Shown here: one piece after another, positions 37,561 through 46,380 of the stretch
Numbering within the stretch: position 1 is the first letter of the stretch
Layout of the letters: every line of letters starts with the position of its first letter
Source of the DNA: Verrucomicrobiia bacterium
GTDB taxonomy: Bacteria; Verrucomicrobiota; Verrucomicrobiia; Limisphaerales; JADLHS01
Reading direction: 5' to 3'
NCBI GenBank assembly: GCA_026125285.1
Contig: JAHCLO010000015.1
Coordinates: 62,001 to 126,000 of the forward strand
DNA: 64,000 nt
Program-made: the position numbers and the translations under genes
The notes under the pieces: generated by a model
Seen by the model: the letters and a program-made list of their open reading frames with translations, nothing else
Told to the model about the DNA's origin: nothing
Databases searched by the model: none

Positions 37561-39057
37561 ATGGACAGACAATGGAATCACGGATGGGTTGTCATGGTGA
37601 CCCTGATGGTGGGCGCGATGATTGCTGAAAGTGAACGCGTCGCCGCCCAACCGTTGCCGGCGACCAACGGCAACTGGACCTACACGTTGCTGCAAGACAG
37701 TCAATTGACGGACGACTGCCCGATCTGCGACCGCATTCCCATCGTGGTGCCGCTGCGCGGCAAATTTGAGTTGCGGTTGCTGGAGGAGAATCCGGTGTTT
37801 GCGCGCTACGCGGTGGAGAACCTGGACTTTGTGGCCAGTGAACCATTGCGACCAACCTACAAGGTCACCGGCCAAGGCACTTACCAGGTGGGCGGAGAAG
37901 TCGCCATGATGCAGGAGATGGTTCTTGAGGTTCAGATAGACAATGGGGACACCAAGACCCTCTGTTACCTGACCAACGAAACCGGCCTGGTTCAGCGGCG
38001 CTGGCCGATGATGAGCATCCAACTGCATCAGACCAACGGAACCATTGCCCAAGTATATCACCTCGAACTGGCGGCCGCACCACTCCATGAGATTTGGTTC
38101 TCAACGCAGCACGGTTTTCATTCGGGAACCCTGCCGCCGGTGCCGAGTCAGGTGACGGGCGGCGACCTCATCTCGTCCGCCGGCCGGCTGGTGAAGCGCA
38201 ACCATGAACTCACGGCGCGCCTCGGGATAATGCCGGTTGTTCCCGACCTTGGGCTGGATGCGATTGACATTCTTCCCGGCGGCGAAATCGCTTTCTCAAT
38301 GGCGCAGGGTGAATTCAGCGAAACTCTGGGCCCGCTGCACGAAGGTGACGTGCTGTCGGACCGCGGAAAAGTCATCCACAGCTACGCAGACTTGATGGGG
38401 GCGTTTGGCCCGCAGCCACCGTTGGCAGATTCAGGTCTGGACGCACTGCATCGCGTCAACGAGGAGGAATTCTGCTTCTCCATCAAGCAGGACTTCTTTT
38501 CCGAGATTTTGGGCCGCGCGATTCACCGGGGCGACCTGCTCTCCAGCCGTGGAGTGATCCTCAAGACGAACGAGGAACTCCTCGCTCCATTCAATCCGGC
38601 CGATCCCAAGAAGGACTATGGCTTGGATGCCGTCTGGGTCTGGCCCAATGGCGAAATCTGGTTCTCCACCGAGGAAGGGGTCCATGGACAGCACTTTGAA
38701 TTCTACGCCCCCGGCGATCTCCTCAGCGATCAAGGCTATGTGGTGTTCCGCAATCTCGAATTGGTGGGCGCCTTTGCGCCCTTGGAAGACCTGGGGGACT
38801 TCGGCCTGGACGCATTGTTCATCGTGAGCGATGCATCGCCTTCTGCGCCCGCGCCACGATTCACCCGCGTGAACCGCGGGCCCGCGACGGGTGTGATCGA
38901 GTTGGAATGGGACGGCGCGGGCCGTGTGTTTCAGGTGAAACGGGCGGGTAATGCCGCCGGACCTTACTCCCCCTTGAGCGAGATCGTGCCGGACCTGTTC
39001 TTCAACGACACCACGTCGTTCCCGCCTCAGTCATTTTACCGATTGCGGCAGTGGTAG
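37561..39057 (+). CDS. Exported protein with four ~62-residue GLDA/GDLLS repeats
   Basis: The 498-residue protein has a signal peptide (residues 1-30) and a unique beta-rich part (about 35-170). Four repeats follow at about 176-235, 231-292, 292-354 and 354-424. Each repeat has xEIWFST or a variant, a xxGDLLSxxG turn, a NxELxxxF strand and a closing GLDAL. The C-terminal 75 residues look like a fibronectin-like adhesin tail typical of verrucomicrobial exported proteins. GGAGG four nt upstream sets the start. I do not recognise a named family; a surface or polymer-binding role is a guess. Confidence 0.7.
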   Translation: MDRQWNHGWVVMVTLMVGAMIAESERVAAQPLPATNGNWTYTLLQDSQLTDDCPICDRIPIVVPLRGKFELRLLEENPVFARYAVENLDFVASEPLRPTYKVTGQGTYQVGGEVAMMQEMVLEVQIDNGDTKTLCYLTNETGLVQRRWPMMSIQLHQTNGTIAQVYHLELAAAPLHEIWFSTQHGFHSGTLPPVPSQVTGGDLISSAGRLVKRNHELTARLGIMPVVPDLGLDAIDILPGGEIAFSMAQGEFSETLGPLHEGDVLSDRGKVIHSYADLMGAFGPQPPLADSGLDALHRVNEEEFCFSIKQDFFSEILGRAIHRGDLLSSRGVILKTNEELLAPFNPADPKKDYGLDAVWVWPNGEIWFSTEEGVHGQHFEFYAPGDLLSDQGYVVFRNLELVGAFAPLEDLGDFGLDALFIVSDASPSAPAPRFTRVNRGPATGVIELEWDGAGRVFQVKRAGNAAGPYSPLSEIVPDLFFNDTTSFPPQSFYRLRQW

Positions 39058-39250
39058 CGCGGTCAGATCGAGAATCATCGGCGAGTGTCCGGGTGTTGTC
39101 GGGGAGACATCTGGGATAGGACAGTTCCGAGTTCGGATTAACCGGAGAGGGCTCATTTCGACACGAAATTCTGGACGTCATTCGCGGACCAACATAGTCT
39201 CAACCCAGTTCGGCTCTCAGAACACTGTCAAAGAATAAATCTAACCGTTT

Positions 39251-39556
39251 ATGCTCATTGTCCATGTCCATGTTCACGTGAAACCGGAATGTGTCGAGGC
39301 CTTCAAAGCCGCGTCTCTGGAGAACGCGCGAAATAGTGTCCGCGAGCCGGGCATCGCGCGCTTTGACGTCGTTCAGCAAGCCGAGGATCCGACGCGCTTT
39401 GTGTTGGTCGAGGTTTATCGCACTCCGGACGCGACCACGGCGCACAAAGAAACGAAGCATTATCAAGTATGGCGTGATGCCGTCGCGCCCATGATGGCCG
39501 AGCCGCGCACGAGCGTGAAGTTTGCGAACGTGTTTCCAGAGGATGCGGGGTGGTAA
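39251..39556 (+). CDS. Antibiotic biosynthesis monooxygenase (ABM) domain protein
   Basis: The 101-residue single ABM domain (dimeric alpha/beta-barrel) has [56 protein letters not shown] and FANVFPEDA. It resembles YgiN/LsrG-type quinol monooxygenases or small-molecule isomerases. No pathway neighbour gives a substrate. It is followed by a 690-bp island of repeats. Confidence 0.85.
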   Translation: MLIVHVHVHVKPECVEAFKAASLENARNSVREPGIARFDVVQQAEDPTRFVLVEVYRTPDATTAHKETKHYQVWRDAVAPMMAEPRTSVKFANVFPEDAGW

Positions 39557-39590
39557 TTCTGTCAACGCTTCACCCTCGCCCCGGCCCTCT

Positions 39591-39686
39591 CCATGAACCG
39601 CGACGTAGCGGCGTCTCGGCAGAGCGCCGCCACTCCCACCCCAGCCAGTTGGCGGCGCTCTACCGAGACGCCGCTACGCTTCATGG
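39591..39686. repeat. Long palindromic repeat, family D (GTAGCGGCGTCTCGG)
   Basis: Left arm 39591-39631 and right arm 39651-39686 share CCATGAA, GTAGCGGCGTCTCGG and AGAGCGCCGCC. They pair nearly fully, apart from a five-nt length difference, around a 19-nt loop. It starts about 35 bp after the ABM gene. Confidence 0.82.
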
Positions 39687-39851
39687 CCTCGATGCGCGTC
39701 AAATGTTGGAGGTCGAAGCTCTCCATGCACGAGACGCGCTCTGGCAGTGTTGGGTTCAGGTGTTCAAAGCACAGACTTGGGCTGGGAGATTTCCCTCCAT
39801 GAGGGAGAGACTTCGCCGAATCCAGATTCGCGCTTCGACTCCCCGAACCGT

Positions 39852-39918
39852 AGCCGCCGACGTGAGGAGGCGGATTCCCCTGGGCTGCGACGTCGTCCGC
39901 CTCCTCACGTCGGCGGCT
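39852..39918. repeat. Long palindromic repeat, family B (AGCCGCCGACGTGAGG), copy 1
   Basis: A 23-nt inverted repeat with perfect match: arms 39852-39874 and 39896-39918, loop 21 nt. Flanks extend imperfectly (GAACC and GGTTCC). A related copy is at 44653-44722. Confidence 0.9.
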
Positions 39919-39940
39919 GCGAGCGAAGGGTTCCGGGGGG

Positions 39941-40066
39941 AGTTGTCTCGATTTTGAAATCGCGCATGGCAGCCATGAACCCCGGAGCGCGGGCAGCCTT
40001 GTCCGCGAGTTCCGATACCGAGGTTCGCGCGGACAAGGCTGTCCGCGCTCCGAGCAGCGGTTCATG
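39941..40066. repeat. Long palindromic repeat, family A, copy 2
   Basis: Same element as 18532-18657 but in opposite orientation: the flank AGTTGTCTCGATTTTGAAAT comes first, then CATGAACCCCGGAGCG, the TCCGCGAGTTCC/TTCGCGCGGAC core, and CGAGCAGCGGTTCATG last. It lies between family B and the Fe-ADH gene. No gene occupies 39557-40243. Confidence 0.85.
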
Positions 40067-40158
40067 GGAAGCAAGATTCGTTCGCCAGCTTTCTGCAAAT
40101 CGAAAAATGGCGATTGTTTTATGGTCTTGAGCAGATTGAAGAAGGTTCGATTGCTGTT

Positions 40159-40179
40159 CCCTCTCCCGGCGGGAGAGGG
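40159..40179. repeat. Small perfect palindrome CCCTCTCCC/GGGAGAGGG
   Basis: A nine-bp stem with loop GGC, followed by TAAGGGTGAGGGGG. This is the widespread CCCTCTCCC...AGGGTGAGGG type of intergenic repeat. Confidence 0.75.
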
Positions 40180-40211
40180 TAAGGGTGAGGGGGAAACGAC
40201 GCTTGTGAACT

Positions 40212-40230
40212 CGCAGGCGAGACGCCTGCG
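40212..40230. repeat. Small perfect palindrome CGCAGGCG/CGCCTGCG
   Basis: An eight-bp stem with loop AGA lies 13 nt before the Fe-ADH start. It could fold in the mRNA leader and affect initiation, but it has no visible partner sequence. Confidence 0.65.
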
Positions 40231-40243
40231 CCACTATCGAAAG

Positions 40244-41398
40244 ATGAACTTTGAATTCGCGACAGCCACCCGAATCATTTTCGGCGCAGGCATGCTGAAG
40301 CAGATCGGCGGCCTGGCGCGCGAATTCGGCAAGCACGCGCTGGTTGTGACCGGAAGAAATCCGGCCCGCGTCGCGGCTTTGCTTAAGCATCTTGAGGCGA
40401 ATCGGATTGCCGCAACTCTGTTTGCCGTGGCCGGTGAGCCGACAATTGGTCTCGTGGAGCAGGGGATCGCCACCGCCCGCGCGGCGGGTTGCGACTTGGT
40501 CATCGCTTTCGGCGGCGGCAGCGCGATAGACGCGGGCAAAGCGATCGCGGCCATGCTGACGAACGAGGGCGAGTTGCTGGATTATTTGGAGGTCATCGGA
40601 CGCGGTCGCGCGTTGACGAAGCCCTCTGCGCCATTCATCGCGATTCCCACGACGGCGGGCGCAGGAGCAGAGGTTACCCGCAACGCGGTGCTGGCTTCGC
40701 CGGATCACAGATTCAAAGTAAGCCTGCGCAGTCCTTTGATTTTGCCCAAAGTCGCTCTGGTTGATCCTGAGCTGACGTACGAACTGCCTCCGGCCACTAC
40801 GGCCACCACCGGTCTGGATGCACTCACGCAACTCATCGAACCATACACCTGTTGCCGCACGAATCCGATGGTGGATGCGCTGTGTGTGGAGGGAATCCGC
40901 CGCGCGGCACGGTCGTTGCGGACTGCATTTGCCGATGGACAGAATCGCGAAGCCCGCGAAGACATGTGCGTGGCGAGTTTGTTTGGCGGGTTGGCTTTGG
41001 CAAACGCGGGCTTGGGCGCGGTGCATGGCTTTGCCGCGCCGATTGGCGGCATGTTTCCCGCGCCGCACGGGGCGGTGTGCGCGGCGCTGTTGCCGCACGT
41101 CATGGCCGCGAATCTGCGAGCGTTGCGCGTGCGTTCGCCGGAGCGTGACACGTTGCGGCGTTACGACGAGATTGCGCGACTGGTGACCGGCAATTCGCCA
41201 GCGTACGCGGACGACGGGGTGCGCTGGGTGAGTGATCTGGTTCGCGATTTGCACATTCCGAAGCTGCGTGAGTATGGCGTACGCACGGAGCACGTCGGCG
41301 AGCTGGTGGAGAAGGCCGCCAAAGCCAGCAGCATGAAAGCCAATCCGATCACCTTGACAGCCGACGAACTGGCGGAAACCCTGCGCGTCGCCATCTGA
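40244..41398 (+). CDS. Iron-containing alcohol dehydrogenase
   Basis: The 384-residue group III ADH has a Rossmann-like NAD region (DLVIAFGGGSAIDAGKAIAA), IPTTAGAGAEVTRNAV, and the metal-binding C-terminal segment GAVHGFAAPIGGMFPAPHG. The ATG at 40244 opens the family N-terminus NFEFATATRIIFGAG. The substrate is uncertain; relatives oxidise short alcohols or butanol or act in maleylacetate reduction. Its stop shares TGATG with the next membrane protein gene. Confidence 0.9.
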   Translation: MNFEFATATRIIFGAGMLKQIGGLAREFGKHALVVTGRNPARVAALLKHLEANRIAATLFAVAGEPTIGLVEQGIATARAAGCDLVIAFGGGSAIDAGKAIAAMLTNEGELLDYLEVIGRGRALTKPSAPFIAIPTTAGAGAEVTRNAVLASPDHRFKVSLRSPLILPKVALVDPELTYELPPATTATTGLDALTQLIEPYTCCRTNPMVDALCVEGIRRAARSLRTAFADGQNREAREDMCVASLFGGLALANAGLGAVHGFAAPIGGMFPAPHGAVCAALLPHVMAANLRALRVRSPERDTLRRYDEIARLVTGNSPAYADDGVRWVSDLVRDLHIPKLREYGVRTEHVGELVEKAAKASSMKANPITLTADELAETLRVAI

Positions 41399-42096
41399 TG
41401 AACGACGCCCGGCCCAACTCGCTCAAACGATTCTCACCCACGGTGATTGCGCTGGTTCTGGCGAACTTGATTCCGCTTTACGGCGTGCTGGCGTTGGGCT
41501 GGGAGGTGTTCCCGCTGATGCTGTTGTTCTGGCTGGAGAATGTCATCATCGGGGTGTTCAACGTACTCAGGATGCTGCTGGCGGAACTGCAAAAGCCGGA
41601 GGCGTGGTTCGGCAAACTGTTTCTGGTACCGTTTTTCTGCGTGCATTATGGAATGTTCACGTTCGTGCATGGCGTGTTTGTGGTCGGTCTGTTTGGCGGC
41701 CAATTTCGGGCGGGCGCCGGTTTTCCATCACTGGCGATGTTTCAGAAGCTGATCACGGAGCAGCACCTGGGCATCGCCGTGCTGGCGCTGGTGGTGAGTC
41801 ACGCGTTCTCCTTTGCCTGGAATTATCTCTGGCGCGGTGAGTATCGCACGGTTTCCCTCCAAACGCTGATGGCGCGGCCCTATGCACGCGTCGTCGTGCT
41901 GCATCTGGCTTTGCTGGGCAGCGGCTTCCTGCTGGTCGCGTTGAAATCCCCCGTGGTGGGCCTGGTGCTGCTGGTGTTGTTCAAGATCGGGCTGGATGTG
42001 AGTTCGCACCTGAAGGAGCACGTGCGTCTGACAGATACCACTGCCACCACCACAGTCAGCCAAGCAATACGAGGAGAATCATCTCCACGATCGTAG
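41398..42096 (+). CDS. DUF6498-like integral membrane protein
   Basis: A 232-residue protein with about five to six helices: VIALVLANLIPLYGVLALGW, LMLLFWLENVIIGVFNVLRM, LFLVPFFCVHYGMFTFVHG and more. The FWLENVIIG and HYGMF signatures are typical of DUF6498, a family without known function. The ATG overlaps the ADH stop, so the pair is probably co-translated. Confidence 0.75.
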   Translation: MNDARPNSLKRFSPTVIALVLANLIPLYGVLALGWEVFPLMLLFWLENVIIGVFNVLRMLLAELQKPEAWFGKLFLVPFFCVHYGMFTFVHGVFVVGLFGGQFRAGAGFPSLAMFQKLITEQHLGIAVLALVVSHAFSFAWNYLWRGEYRTVSLQTLMARPYARVVVLHLALLGSGFLLVALKSPVVGLVLLVLFKIGLDVSSHLKEHVRLTDTTATTTVSQAIRGESSPRS

Positions 42097-42255
42097 TCAC
42101 AATCGTCACTGGAATGCCGAACTTTGCGCAGTTGCAGGAATCATGATGCGAACGCGCAGATGCAAACCGACGGTGAACGCGCCGACAAGCGCAAAAGGGA
42201 AGCAGGAGATTCCCCTTCCCGTGAGGGTATGCACGTCTTAGACTGCTCCGGGCTT

Positions 42256-43032
42256 ATGAAGAATCGCGCTTTGCTGGGATTACTGGTCGGTTCATTGGTG
42301 TTCAATCTCGCCGCTTCAGCGCAAACCAATCAGGCGTTTCTCCCGCCGGCGCCTGAGGGCACACAATGGAAACTCGTTTGGCACGATGAGTTCGATGGCG
42401 CGCAACTGGACGAAACCAAATGGAATCGTTTGGGGGACTGGAAGCGGCGCGACGGTTTTTGGGTGAAAGCGGATGCTTATCTGAGCGGACGAGGCAGTCT
42501 CCTCTTGCGTACCACAAAGGATGGTGACCGCTTTACCTGCGGCGCAGTGAACACGAAGGGGAAGTTCGAGCACGCGTTCGGTTACTTCGAGGCGCGCTGC
42601 CAGATGCCGACGCAGCCGGGCCACTGGCCGGCGTTCTGGCTCATGTGCGACGGCGTCGGCAAAGTTGGCAACAACGGTCGTGATGGCACGGAGATAGATA
42701 TCATGGAGATGCCGTGGCGTGACGGGCGGTTGACGGTCAATCTGCACTGGGACGGCTACGGCAAGGACCACAAATCGGCAGGCCACAAATTCACCCGCCC
42801 CGAAGTCTTGGAGGGTTTCCACACCTACGGTCTGCTCTGGCTGCCGGACGAGTACGTGTTTTATGTGGATGGCGAGGAAGTCTGGCGCAGCCGGGCGGGC
42901 GGCGTTTCGCAAGTGCCCGAATTCATCAAGCTCACCAACGAAATCGGCTCGTGGGCCGGCGACATCAAGGCGGCCGCATTGCCCGATTATTTCGAGGTGG
43001 ATTACGTGCGGGTTTACGAACTGGTGGATTGA
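42256..43032 (+). CDS. Exported GH16 beta-glucanase (laminarinase-like)
   Basis: About 258 residues with a signal peptide (MKNRALLGLLVGSLVFNLAASA). GH16 catalytic motif GTEIDIMEMPW carries the nucleophile and acid/base Glu (ExDxxE). WKLVWHDEFDG opens the jelly-roll, YFEARCQMPTQPGHWPAFWLM and FHTYGLLWLPDEYVFYVDG follow. It hydrolyses a beta-1,3 or mixed-linkage glucan or a related marine or plant polysaccharide; the exact specificity is not visible. Confidence 0.93.
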   Translation: MKNRALLGLLVGSLVFNLAASAQTNQAFLPPAPEGTQWKLVWHDEFDGAQLDETKWNRLGDWKRRDGFWVKADAYLSGRGSLLLRTTKDGDRFTCGAVNTKGKFEHAFGYFEARCQMPTQPGHWPAFWLMCDGVGKVGNNGRDGTEIDIMEMPWRDGRLTVNLHWDGYGKDHKSAGHKFTRPEVLEGFHTYGLLWLPDEYVFYVDGEEVWRSRAGGVSQVPEFIKLTNEIGSWAGDIKAAALPDYFEVDYVRVYELVD

Positions 43033-43080
43033 CGTCTTGCGGCCCAGGGGTCCGGTTGTGGTTCGGTTACGCCGCATGTA

Positions 43081-44541
43081 TCACTCATTGTGCGGAATCT
43101 TGATCGTGCTGCCGCCGATGAATTCGCGGATCACTGCGTCGCCCGGAATGAGATCGTAACTCGCGACTTGCTCTTGGCTAAGACCCGCCACGGATTCCAG
43201 CAGTGCCTTCACGCGATCGTAGCGGACGCGCGCATCCAGGAAACCGGCGTACGGCTCAAACTCCTCGGGCTTGGGCAACAAACTGTCTGAACCGGAGAAG
43301 AACCCTTTCAATGCCGGCAGATCGAAAGGGAATCCACCGTTGACGCTGTGGTCGGCCAGGCCCATCAGGGGGATAATGCTGAAAAGTTCCCCGGCGCGGA
43401 CATAATGCCAATGGAGAATCGTATGCAGGGTGCCGTGGTTACGATGGCGCGCGTCCCGCAGCATCCGCCGGATCAGCCGCACATCCGTAAACGTCGTCAA
43501 GCGGTCTGCACTGCCATCGCCCTCGTAAAGCACGTTTTGGGTTTCGATGTAGAGTCGGAACTGCGTGGACGGAGGAATCCACTCCGTAATTGGCGGATAC
43601 AACCCATGCAGACAATCCAGCAGGAGAACTTGATCCTTTTCCAGTTTGATGGGCTTGGTGCCGGTGCGCCGGCCTTCCTTGAAACTGTAAACCGGTTTTT
43701 CGATGGTCCGGCCTTCGAGCAATTCGCGCAGGTGCGCGTTGAGCAGTTGAATGTCCAGTGCCTCGGGGGTTTCGTAGTTGCGATCGTTGATCCAGTCGGT
43801 CGGATGCTCCACCAGCGACCAGAAATAGTCGTCCAGGTTCAGCATCAGGAACCGCAGACCGTGCTTCTCCAGTCGGTCGGTGAGTTTGACGGTGGTGGTG
43901 GTCTTGCCGGAGCAACTCGGGCCGCTGACCCACATCATGCGCAAAGGATCCCCAGCGTTGAGTCGCGCCAGAACCTTCTGCGCCGCTTCGTCCAGGGATG
44001 CTTCGTAAAGCGCCAGCGACGCGTCCACGAGACGTTTGAGACTGCCGCTGCGCACGGCCTCGTTCAGGCCGGCCACGGTATGAACGCCGTGCGCTTCGTT
44101 CCAGGCCAACGTTTGCCGCATGGCTTCCTGCGGGAAGCCGTTGCCGGCGAATTTTTCCGGCGGAATGGCCCCCTCGCGCAACCAGTGGCGTCCCCAGCGA
44201 TAACATTCGTAGGCATCGGCGGTGAACTGAAAGCCGAAGCTGCGCAACGCGTGCAGCACTTCATCCTGAATCGTCTCGATGGTGGGCGGGAAGTTGGCGA
44301 TGAGATGGTGCGGCTCAGAATTCAGACAGACCACCACGGCATCGGCCAGAAACGACGCGATGCGAGCGTCATTGCCGTAAGCCTCGAAAATCTTCTCATT
44401 CACCCCGGGCAGAAAATCGCGCCGGAAACCGCCGATGGAATCCGCCGCGCGAAGGATGGCGCGGCAGATGCGCGTCTCATCGAAGCGCACCAGCGCCCGG
44501 TTGCGTTTCTGGACTTTGACAATGCGATTTTGAACAGCCAT
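43081..44541 (-). CDS. ATP-cone domain fused to a uridine-kinase-like P-loop kinase
   Basis: About 486 residues from the ATG at 44539-44541. Residues 1-100 look like an ATP-cone (KVQKRNRALVRFDETRICRAILRAA; RDFLPGVNEKIFEAY), the allosteric module of ribonucleotide reductase and NrdR. After an alpha-helical linker the kinase domain begins with Walker A GPSCSGKTTTT (near 206), then LNLDDYFW and YETPEALDIQLLNAHL, as in uridine/phosphoribulokinase-like enzymes. It may phosphorylate a nucleoside under nucleotide control; that is inference. No nucleotide gene is adjacent. Confidence 0.75.
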   Translation of the reverse strand: MAVQNRIVKVQKRNRALVRFDETRICRAILRAADSIGGFRRDFLPGVNEKIFEAYGNDARIASFLADAVVVCLNSEPHHLIANFPPTIETIQDEVLHALRSFGFQFTADAYECYRWGRHWLREGAIPPEKFAGNGFPQEAMRQTLAWNEAHGVHTVAGLNEAVRSGSLKRLVDASLALYEASLDEAAQKVLARLNAGDPLRMMWVSGPSCSGKTTTTVKLTDRLEKHGLRFLMLNLDDYFWSLVEHPTDWINDRNYETPEALDIQLLNAHLRELLEGRTIEKPVYSFKEGRRTGTKPIKLEKDQVLLLDCLHGLYPPITEWIPPSTQFRLYIETQNVLYEGDGSADRLTTFTDVRLIRRMLRDARHRNHGTLHTILHWHYVRAGELFSIIPLMGLADHSVNGGFPFDLPALKGFFSGSDSLLPKPEEFEPYAGFLDARVRYDRVKALLESVAGLSQEQVASYDLIPGDAVIREFIGGSTIKIPHNE

Positions 44542-44652
44542 CGGTGCGGACTCTACCGGCATGCCCCGCCTTCGGAAAGGTCGCAATGCGATGCGGCCGG
44601 AACGGACCTCCAAGCTGGATGAAGCGGCGTTGTTGAGAATTTCGGGACCGGC

Positions 44653-44722
44653 TGTAGCCGCCGACGTGAGGCGGCGGATCATTGGAGCGACTGAGTGCTG
44701 CGGCCTCACGTCAGCGGCTACA
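44653..44722. repeat. Long palindromic repeat, family B, copy 2
   Basis: Arms TGTAGCCGCCGACGTGAGGC (44653-44672) and 44703-44722 match at 19 of 20 positions with 30 nt between. The AGCCGCCGACGTGAGG core is shared with copy 1. It lies 10 nt beyond the end of the 469-residue protein gene, where it might act as a transcription end. Confidence 0.85.
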
Positions 44723-44731
44723 ATCGCTGGT

Positions 44732-46141
44732 TTACGCAGCCTTCGCGTGATTGGCTGCCTGCTTGCGCGGGTCCGTTGCGGAGATGATGGCACTGACGGC
44801 CTGCTGATTGAACCCTTTGAAACCACCGTGCCGCTGCAGATTCTCCAAGTGGCTGCCAATAGCGCCGTCGCGCACGAATTGTTCGCCCTGCTCGTGCGTG
44901 AGCAACCCGGCGCTCACCAGACGCTCCACGCGCTCGCGGTTCACGGGCCAGCGTTCGCCTTCGGTAAACGCTTGCCGCAGAAACGCGAAATCCGAGAACG
45001 GCTTCATGGTGTTCACGCCCTCCTGCTGCAACTGCGCGCGCAACGAAGCGAAATCGAAGCGCGCCTCCAGATGATGCATGCCCGCGTCCAGGAAACTTTC
45101 CCCGTGCAACCCGACCCAGAAGCCCACCGTTCCAAGTGACTTTATTCGCGGCAGCCTCCTGATCGAGAAATCAAGCTCCGTTTCCTCCGGCGTCAAATCC
45201 ACGTCCGCAAACACCACGATGCCGGTGACCGGTTGTTCCAGGACCTGCGCGCCCCAACCGGCTTCCGCGCCCGCGTAAAACCGTTCGCGTCTCTGGAAAC
45301 CCAGTTTCAGAAGAAACTTGATCAAATCCGCGAAGTGCTCGCGCGAGCAGCGGAACGTGTGATGATCGTGATTGCCCCAGCCGAGGCCGAGCGCGTCCTG
45401 GCGGAACTTCTGGATGCGCGCCGCCCGATTGCGACTCTCCCAATACGCGCGCTCTGCCTCGAAGAACAAGTGGCAGGCAACGTCGCAGTCCACGAGCATC
45501 AAGGCGCGGTTCAAAATCCGATTGGCCGCTACAAACCCCTCGCTGTCCTTGGCAAAATGCCGCGGGCGTGTGGCAAACAGCTCCCTGGCCTTGATGATTG
45601 CCTCCAGTTCGCCGCGCTTCAATCTGGCCGAAACGAATCCCCGATAAGCGCGGCGCTCCACGGCCTGCAATTCCGTGCCGTTCTCCTGTGCGACCACGAC
45701 GCGGCGATAACGTGAGCGCGGTTCGCCCTCCGGTTCGGCCCGCAAATCATGCCGCGCGATCAAGTCCGCTACGAACTCGGGTTTGACGGCGAGCACGGAC
45801 GGGCCTCTTCTGGCTTTGCGCAATAAGACCCGAGGCAACGTCGCCCGTGGATGCTCCAGAACAGTCTCTCTGCCCGCGGTTTCACACTTGGAGTCACGAG
45901 CGAAGCCGGCCGCGGACAATTCGGTTTCCTCGTCTGGCGAAACGACCAAATGATCCACCCACTCGAAGAAATCCGTGCCGGTCTCGTCGCGCATCCGCCG
46001 GGCCAACTCGCGGGCGAAGCTGTTCCGTTCAAGAAACCACTCGATCCGGTGGCGGAGCAAGTGTTCGGCCGCGAAAGCCAGCGGCCAGTCGAAGCACTTT
46101 GGCGCGGTGGCTCGCAAAGCGCGTTTGCTCAGTTGATCCAC
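44732..46141 (-). CDS. Conserved 469-residue protein with a VOC-like HDHHTF segment
   Basis: No clear named family. The start is GTG. The central part contains LGWGNHDHHTFRCSREHFADLIKFLLKLGF, then GAEAGWGAQVLEQPVTGIVVFADVDL and HGESFLDAGMHHLEARFDFASL. The H...E...H...E spacing and LLKLGFxxRE motif resemble a vicinal-oxygen-chelate metal site, though that is not certain. The N-terminal 250 residues are helical, and the C-terminal 90 are HTH-like helices. It is probably cytoplasmic, and its role is unknown. Confidence 0.6.
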   Translation of the reverse strand: MDQLSKRALRATAPKCFDWPLAFAAEHLLRHRIEWFLERNSFARELARRMRDETGTDFFEWVDHLVVSPDEETELSAAGFARDSKCETAGRETVLEHPRATLPRVLLRKARRGPSVLAVKPEFVADLIARHDLRAEPEGEPRSRYRRVVVAQENGTELQAVERRAYRGFVSARLKRGELEAIIKARELFATRPRHFAKDSEGFVAANRILNRALMLVDCDVACHLFFEAERAYWESRNRAARIQKFRQDALGLGWGNHDHHTFRCSREHFADLIKFLLKLGFQRRERFYAGAEAGWGAQVLEQPVTGIVVFADVDLTPEETELDFSIRRLPRIKSLGTVGFWVGLHGESFLDAGMHHLEARFDFASLRAQLQQEGVNTMKPFSDFAFLRQAFTEGERWPVNRERVERLVSAGLLTHEQGEQFVRDGAIGSHLENLQRHGGFKGFNQQAVSAIISATDPRKQAANHAKAA

Positions 46142-46380
46142 GATAAGTATGCGGTTGGCTTGCTTTGTTGAACGGAACGTACGGCGCTCCTGGCGAGGAC
46201 TTCAAGAACCGAATCACCTGGTTGGCTGTATGATGAAACCTGGGCCTTCCCCGGTGAGCCTGGGGCCGCGCTCGACTTCGACTCATGGCAAACCATGGCA
46301 AATCAGATCATGGCAAATCTTTCTTCCCACGCAGCAGGGGTTTGGGCATTCTCCCGCCGCGCGAACTTCCGAAATTAATT

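Noticed and set aside
39591..40230. CRISPR-like appearance of multiple repeats
   Set aside because: The repeats are different palindromes, not identical direct repeats with regular spacers.
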